A stretch of DNA of 64,000 nucleotides from Myxococcales bacterium (GTDB lineage: Bacteria > Myxococcota_A > Polyangia > Nannocystales > Nannocystaceae): assembly GCA_020633335.1 (NCBI GenBank), contig JACKDU010000001.1, forward strand, positions 186,001 through 250,000. Direction: 5' to 3'. Every line of letters begins with the position of its first letter. Positions within the stretch are counted from its first letter, which is position 1. Shown here piece by piece: positions 57,311-64,000 of this stretch. A program made the position numbers and the translations under genes. Under the pieces are notes generated by a model. The model was not told the origin of the DNA and searched no databases. It saw only the letters and a program-made list of their open reading frames with translations.

Positions 57311-58354
57311 TCACGCAAGCGGGCCGGGCGGCCGGCGGCCGGCGAGGCGGGCGACGACCGCCTCCGCGAGGCGGAAGAGGGTCAGCGGCGACGAGCCCTC
57401 GGCCTTGTTGTTGGCGATCACGAAGGAGGGGACGCCGCGGCCGACGGCGTCGACGATCAGCTCGGCGAGCGCGTGGCGGTGGAACCTGTCCTCCTCGACC
57501 ATCCGATCGAAGGGGTGGAAGAGCGCCCGCGCCTGCTCGTAGGTGAGGTCGGGGCGGAGCATCCAGCGGATCACCAGCGCCGGCCCGCGGTCGGTGGCGG
57601 CCCGCGCCCGCTGGATCGCCGGCGGCGGCATGCCCGGGTAGACGTTGACGCAGTGGCAGGCGCCGACGTCGGTGAGCGCGTCGGCGTAGTCCGGGGTCAC
57701 GAGCTCGGCGTTGCGGACCTCGACCGCGTAGAGCGGCCCGCGGGGGAGCGCGCGGAGGAAGCGGTGGAGGCGCTCGGCGAAGTGGCGGGGGCCGCCGAGG
57801 CCGCCGACGTCCTGGGGCGGGAGCTGAAAGAGGATCGGCCCGGCGTGCTCGCCCATCGCCCGGACGAAGGGCTCGACGATCTGGATCGTTGCGTGGGCCG
57901 GGTCGAGGAAGAGCTCGCTCGGGAGGCCGCGGCGGTGGCCGTAGCGGGCGTGGCGCGGGTAGAAGGCGGTGGTCACCGCCTCGTGCGCCTTCATCAGGAA
58001 GCGGAAGCCCGGGCCGACCGCGGCCGCGTAGGCCTCGAGCTCGTCGCTCCGCAGCGGCGCGTAGTAGGAGCGGTCGATGCCGACGGTGCGGAAGAGCGGG
58101 TGGTGGGCGTAGGCCTCGAGGCCGCCGCGGGCGAGGCGCTCGACGCTCTGCGGCTGGTCGTAGACCAGGCCCGCCCAGCCGGGGAAGGACCACGACGAGG
58201 TCCCGAGGTGGATCGACTCGGGGAGCGCCTCGGCGAGCTGCAGGAGCGCCGGCGGCGGGGTGATCGGCTGGACCGCGGCGCCGCGGCGGCCGCCCTCGAT
58301 CACCGGCGTCGGCGGTCCGCCGAAGAGATCGAGCTGGGCGAGCGTGCGCGACAT
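57311..58354 (-). CDS. DUF72 family protein
   Basis: 347 residues from ATG 58354, with AGGAG 6 nt upstream and a TATAGC element before it. The DUF72 TIM-barrel landmarks are present: LGTSSWSFPGWAGLVY, TVGIDRSYYAPL, RFLMKAHEAVTT, ILFQLPPQ, YAVEVRNAE and FVIANNKAEG. The family is widespread and uncharacterised, with a TIM-barrel fold and conserved charged residues that suggest an enzyme. It is first gene of a two-gene operon with the UbiB-like kinase. Confidence 0.9.
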   Translation of the reverse strand: MSRTLAQLDLFGGPPTPVIEGGRRGAAVQPITPPPALLQLAEALPESIHLGTSSWSFPGWAGLVYDQPQSVERLARGGLEAYAHHPLFRTVGIDRSYYAPLRSDELEAYAAAVGPGFRFLMKAHEAVTTAFYPRHARYGHRRGLPSELFLDPAHATIQIVEPFVRAMGEHAGPILFQLPPQDVGGLGGPRHFAERLHRFLRALPRGPLYAVEVRNAELVTPDYADALTDVGACHCVNVYPGMPPPAIQRARAATDRGPALVIRWMLRPDLTYEQARALFHPFDRMVEEDRFHRHALAELIVDAVGRGVPSFVIANNKAEGSSPLTLFRLAEAVVARLAGRRPPGPLA

Positions 58355-58532
58355 TGCGACTCCTGTCCGCTATAGCGCATCACCCGCGCGCGGGCGAGCG
58401 CGGGCGCGGACTTTTTTGAGCGCGGCCGGGCGGTCGGGTCGGTCGTCGACCCGCCGGCGTCACGCGACCGGGCGTCGCCGCCGGGGCCGGCCGTCAAGCG
58501 GACGCGTCGACGTCGACGGTCGGAGCGCTGCC

Positions 58533-59486
<954 letters not shown>

Positions 59487-59494
59487 CGGCCTTC

Positions 59495-59500
59495 ACAGTA
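59495..59500 (-). promoter_or_regulatory. -10-like TACTGT before the soluble kinase gene
   Basis: On the minus strand TACTGT ends 8 nt before ATG 59486. The intervening GAAGG could be a weak ribosome site, so leaderless status is uncertain. Confidence 0.35.
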
Positions 59501-59640
59501 AATCCTCAGGGAGAAGGCAAGTCAATCGCCGCATCTGCGGCCATTCGGCGCTCTGCCGGCCGCTCGTTGCCACAAGCGCGCATCGCCGTCGACGCATCTG
59601 CGGGTGGGGCGATTTCGTCGCTCGCTCGCCGGAGCGCAGC

Positions 59641-59668
59641 GGGGGCCCCGCCCTCCGGCGGAGCCCCC
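59641..59668 (-). terminator. GC hairpin after the lon gene
   Basis: GGGGGC/GCCCCC and CCGCC/GGCGG segments form a 12-position stem with one mismatch and a CTCC loop, 34 nt after the lon stop. No U-tract. Confidence 0.5.
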
Positions 59669-59702
59669 GTCCCCTGCGTCAGCGCCTCCGCCTCAGGCCG
59701 GT

Positions 59703-62126
<2,424 letters not shown>

Positions 62127-62426
62127 GGTGTCCTCATCTGCGCTCCCGGGGTCGAATCGCCGAGCGGTGAGCGGTGAACGAAAGCTAAATCGATTCAGTG
62201 GCCCGTCAACGGGTCGGCCAACTCAGACGCGAAGCCTAGCGTCGCGCGCGGAGATCTGACGGCGCGATTGGCGCAATTGCGCTCGATCGCGGCTGGAGTC
62301 GGGCGGGGAGGCGTCGACGCGGGCAGCGGGCGGTTTCTGGGGCGGGGAGGCGTCGGCGCGGCGCGGCCGCCTCCGGGCCCAGGCCGTCCCCTGGGCGGCT
62401 AGCTAGCTAGCTAGCTAGCTAGCTAG
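62127..62426. other. 300-nt region with the lon promoter and repeats
   Basis: Upstream of lon and downstream of the phosphatase gene. It contains a sigma-70-like promoter, a perfect 12-nt palindrome GCGCAATTGCGC (62271-62282) and part of the (GCTA)8 tract. No gene is supported. Confidence 0.55.
62182..62209 (-). promoter_or_regulatory. Sigma-70-like promoter of lon
   Basis: On the minus strand TTGACG (62204-62209) and TAGCTT (62182-62187) are separated by 16 nt and lie about 56 nt before ATG 62126. Confidence 0.5.
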
Positions 62427-62431
62427 CTAGC
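62398..62431. repeat. (GCTA)8 tetranucleotide repeat containing a stop codon
   Basis: Eight tandem GCTA units plus GC (34 nt). The TAG stop of the minus-strand phosphatase gene is its first unit on that strand, so unit gain or loss would not change the protein. CTAG is a very rare tetranucleotide in most bacteria, so eight copies in a row are remarkable. Confidence 0.9.
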
Positions 62432-62780
62432 GCCCGCGCTCGGCCGCGGCCCGCTCGAGGATCGCCCCGGCCGCGTCCTCGAGGGCCGCGCAGAGCTCGG
62501 GATCCATGTAGCGGTGCTCGTCCGGGATGTCGAGGACGTGGATCGGCGTGTCGCCGACGTGCTCGCCGAAGTCCTCGAGGAGGCGATCGAGGTGGGCGTC
62601 CTCCATCACCAGGATCACGTCGGCCCAGGCGACGTCGGCCGCCCGCAGGCGACGCCGCGCCCGCTGGCTGAGGCCGCGCGAGCGGGTCTCGATCACGCCG
62701 AAGCGGCCGGCGAAGATCCGCTCGGCGGTCGGGCTCCGCAGGCGGTTGGCCGCGCAGACGAAGAGCGCTCGAAGGGCCAT
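62427..62780 (-). CDS. Low-molecular-weight protein tyrosine phosphatase-like protein
   Basis: 117 residues, shorter than classic LMW-PTP (about 150). The P-loop Cys-x5-Arg-Ser is present in FVCAANRLRSPTAE (Cys9, Arg15). The general-acid DPD loop of classic enzymes appears as VLDIPDEHRYMDPEL. It belongs to the small 'FVCSxNxxRSPTAE' group often found next to metabolic genes. It should remove phosphate from phosphotyrosine or a small phosphorylated molecule. It is the last gene of the orn-GNAT-phosphatase operon, 10 nt after the GNAT gene. Confidence 0.82.
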   Translation of the reverse strand: MALRALFVCAANRLRSPTAERIFAGRFGVIETRSRGLSQRARRRLRAADVAWADVILVMEDAHLDRLLEDFGEHVGDTPIHVLDIPDEHRYMDPELCAALEDAAGAILERAAAERGR

Positions 62781-62796
62781 GTCTGAAGGGTCAGGT
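62777..62796. repeat. Dispersed 20-bp dyad at a gene junction
   Basis: CCATGTCT-GAAG-GGTCAGGT matches 12 of 16 arm positions. It spans the ATG of the phosphatase gene and the stop of the GNAT gene. Confidence 0.45.
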
Positions 62797-63654
62797 GGTC
62801 GAGGCGCCGGGGAGGTCGCCGACCATGTGGACGAAGCGGAAGCGGATCCGCGCGCCGGCGGCGAGGAGGAGCTCGACCAGCGCCTCGTCGCCCTCGGCGA
62901 CCACGCCGACGCTCGTGTGCTCGGGGCGGGCGAGCGGGCGGAGGCCCTCGAGGAGCGGCCGCGCGAGGGTCGGCCGGGCGACCCGAAAGGGGAAGCATCC
63001 GGGGAAGTCGACGTCGAAGGCGGCGAAGCCGAGGCCGAGGTCGTCGGGGGTGTCGGGGGTGTCGCCGTCGGTCGGGCAGAGGCGCACGAGGCGGACCGAG
63101 GCCGCGGCCGCGAGGTGATCGAGCTGGCCGCGGGGGAGCTCGAAGCGGGCCTCGATCGCCGCGCGCTCGGCCGCCGCGATCGCCCGGGTGCTCACCCCCG
63201 CCTCGCCGGCGAGCGCCTCGACGCGATCCCAGGGGATCACGAGGGCGGCGGAGGCGTGGCGGCGCTCCATCCCGAGGGCGCGGTAGAGGCCGATCGCCGG
63301 GGCGTTGGTCGGCATCACGTTGAGGCGCCAGGTCGCGCAGCCGGCCGCCCGCATCGCCGCGGCGGCGACCCCCATCAGCGCCCGGCCGATCCCGAGGCCG
63401 CGGGCGCGCGGGCCGACGACGACGTTGCGGACGTAGCCGACCCCAGCGAGGATCTCGAAGAAGACGTAGCCGACGAGCGCGCCGTCGCGGGCGGCGACCC
63501 AGGTCCCCGGGAGGAAGCGCGCCCGCCAGCGGGGCTCGTCCGGCACCGGGTCGTCGACCCCGAGCTCGGGGAAGAGGGCGGCGAAGCCCGCGTAGTCGTC
63601 CGCCGTTGCTGGCCGAAGGGACAGGTCGAGGTCGTCCGAGTGCGGGCCGCTCAT
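62791..63654 (-). CDS. GNAT-family N-acetyltransferase
   Basis: 287 residues from ATG 63654, overlapping the oligoribonuclease stop (ATGA). The N-terminal GNAT domain (about 10-145) has the acetyl-CoA loop VVVGPRARGLGIGRALM and the late strand APAIGLYRALGMERR. The C-terminal half (about 150-287) resembles a second, degenerate acyltransferase-like domain, a common tandem layout. Substrate unknown. A dyad with a perfect half-site (63607-63626) lies at its 5' end. Confidence 0.85.
   Translation of the reverse strand: MSGPHSDDLDLSLRPATADDYAGFAALFPELGVDDPVPDEPRWRARFLPGTWVAARDGALVGYVFFEILAGVGYVRNVVVGPRARGLGIGRALMGVAAAAMRAAGCATWRLNVMPTNAPAIGLYRALGMERRHASAALVIPWDRVEALAGEAGVSTRAIAAAERAAIEARFELPRGQLDHLAAAASVRLVRLCPTDGDTPDTPDDLGLGFAAFDVDFPGCFPFRVARPTLARPLLEGLRPLARPEHTSVGVVAEGDEALVELLLAAGARIRFRFVHMVGDLPGASTT
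63607..63626. repeat. Dispersed 20-bp dyad, perfect right half
   Basis: TGCTGGCC-GAAG-GGACAGGT: the right arm is an exact consensus match (13 of 16 overall). It is inside the GNAT gene where codons CTG TCC CTT CGG CCA GCA are atypical. Confidence 0.5.
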
Positions 63655-64000
63655 CGGAAGATCGTCGCCCGGTAGTAGCGGAGCTCGGCGATCGACTCGC
63701 GGATGTCGTCGAGCGCGCGGTGGCGCTCGCCCTTCGGCGGCGCGCCCTCGAAGGCGGCGGGGTACCAGCGGCGGCAGAGCTCCTTGACCGACGAGACGTC
63801 GACGCTGCGGTAGTGGAGGAAGGCCGCGAGCGCCGGCATGTGGCGGAGGATGAAGCGGCGGTCGTGGCCGATCGAATTGCCGCAGAGGGGCGACTCGCCG
63901 GCGACGCAGTGCGTCTTCAGGAACTCGAGGGTGCGCTCCTCGGCCGCGGCGAGGTCGAGGGTCGAGGCGCGGACGGCCGCGCTCAGGCCGCTCTCGCCGT
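63651..64000 (-). CDS. orn: Oligoribonuclease, partial (N-terminus outside the window)
   Basis: About 115 C-terminal residues, running off the window edge. The DEDDh exonuclease C-terminal motifs are clear: PLCGNSIGHDRRFILRHMP, FLHYRSVDVSSVKELCRRW and HRALDDIRESIAELRYY. These match Orn, which degrades 2-5-nt RNA fragments and pGpG to mononucleotides. Catalytic residues of the N-terminal ExoI motif lie outside the window. The stop overlaps the GNAT start by 4 nt. Confidence 0.9.
   Translation of the reverse strand, partial: GESGLSAAVRASTLDLAAAEERTLEFLKTHCVAGESPLCGNSIGHDRRFILRHMPALAAFLHYRSVDVSSVKELCRRWYPAAFEGAPPKGERHRALDDIRESIAELRYYRATIFR

Overview
The window is about 72% G+C by eye and is dense with genes on both strands. 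It carries many lipoproteins whose signal peptide is followed by a Ser/Thr/Gly-rich low-complexity linker. It also has Ser/Thr protein kinases, hybrid histidine kinases, an ECF sigma factor operon, a Roadblock/LC7-like protein and a PATAN-type (DUF4388) response regulator. This combination points to a myxobacterium (Myxococcota), most likely a Nannocystaceae-type lineage. That placement is an inference from style and gene content, not from a marker gene. I see no tRNA or rRNA gene, transposase, phage gene or CRISPR array, so this looks like chromosomal backbone.

Layout. 1-5.8 kb: hybrid histidine kinase, secreted proteins, FKBP isomerase and a short-chain dehydrogenase. 5.8-6.2 kb: a gene-free stretch packed with inverted repeats. 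6.2-13.2 kb: membrane M28 peptidase, a lipoprotein with an S74-like tail, a von Willebrand A lipoprotein and a large cyclic-nucleotide-binding protein. 13.4-17.6 kb: an operon of ECF sigma factor, membrane anti-sigma-like protein, membrane-anchored helical protein, two paralogous Cys-rich lipoproteins and an NrdG-like radical SAM protein. 17.6-21.7 kb: siroheme sulfite/nitrite reductase behind an AT-rich leader, a PlsC-type acyltransferase and a double zinc-ribbon protein. 22-28 kb: RND efflux pump with its adaptor, and a di-haem peroxidase. 28.1-33.5 kb: a three-gene overlapping operon of lipoprotein, Hsp90-like GHKL ATPase and a 1077-residue protein of unknown function. 33.6-39.7 kb: a repeat-companion-domain protein, alkaline-phosphatase-family lipoprotein, DUF4920 lipoprotein, cNMP-binding protein and S41 protease. 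39.7-45.4 kb: a signalling block with a PATAN response regulator, a Roadblock-like protein, and a GAF histidine kinase - tryptophanase - response regulator operon. 45.6-51.3 kb: lipid acyltransferase, pseudouridine synthase, amidohydrolase, Nudix enzyme, QueG and a lipoprotein. 51.3-59.5 kb: two Ser/Thr kinases, patatin, a paralogous lipoprotein, UbiB-like kinase and DUF72. 59.7-64 kb: Lon, then an oligoribonuclease-GNAT-phosphatase operon that runs off the end.

Three patterns cut across the genes. (1) A 20-bp imperfect palindrome with approximate consensus ACCTGTCC-N4-GGACAGGT occurs at about 26 places, inside and between genes, often in patches of atypical codons. (2) A hairpin element of about 105-140 nt occurs twice (near 5.9 kb, and near 21.9 kb on the opposite strand). 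Its core is about 80% identical, while its long outer arms differ completely in sequence yet still pair. (3) Many genes have a TANNNT hexamer only 5-10 nt before the start codon and no Shine-Dalgarno, which suggests widespread leaderless transcripts. The last pattern was also used to choose several starts.

The most notable gene groups are the kinase-tryptophanase-regulator operon, which may tie indole production to two-component signalling, and the Hsp90-like ATPase with its giant partner.
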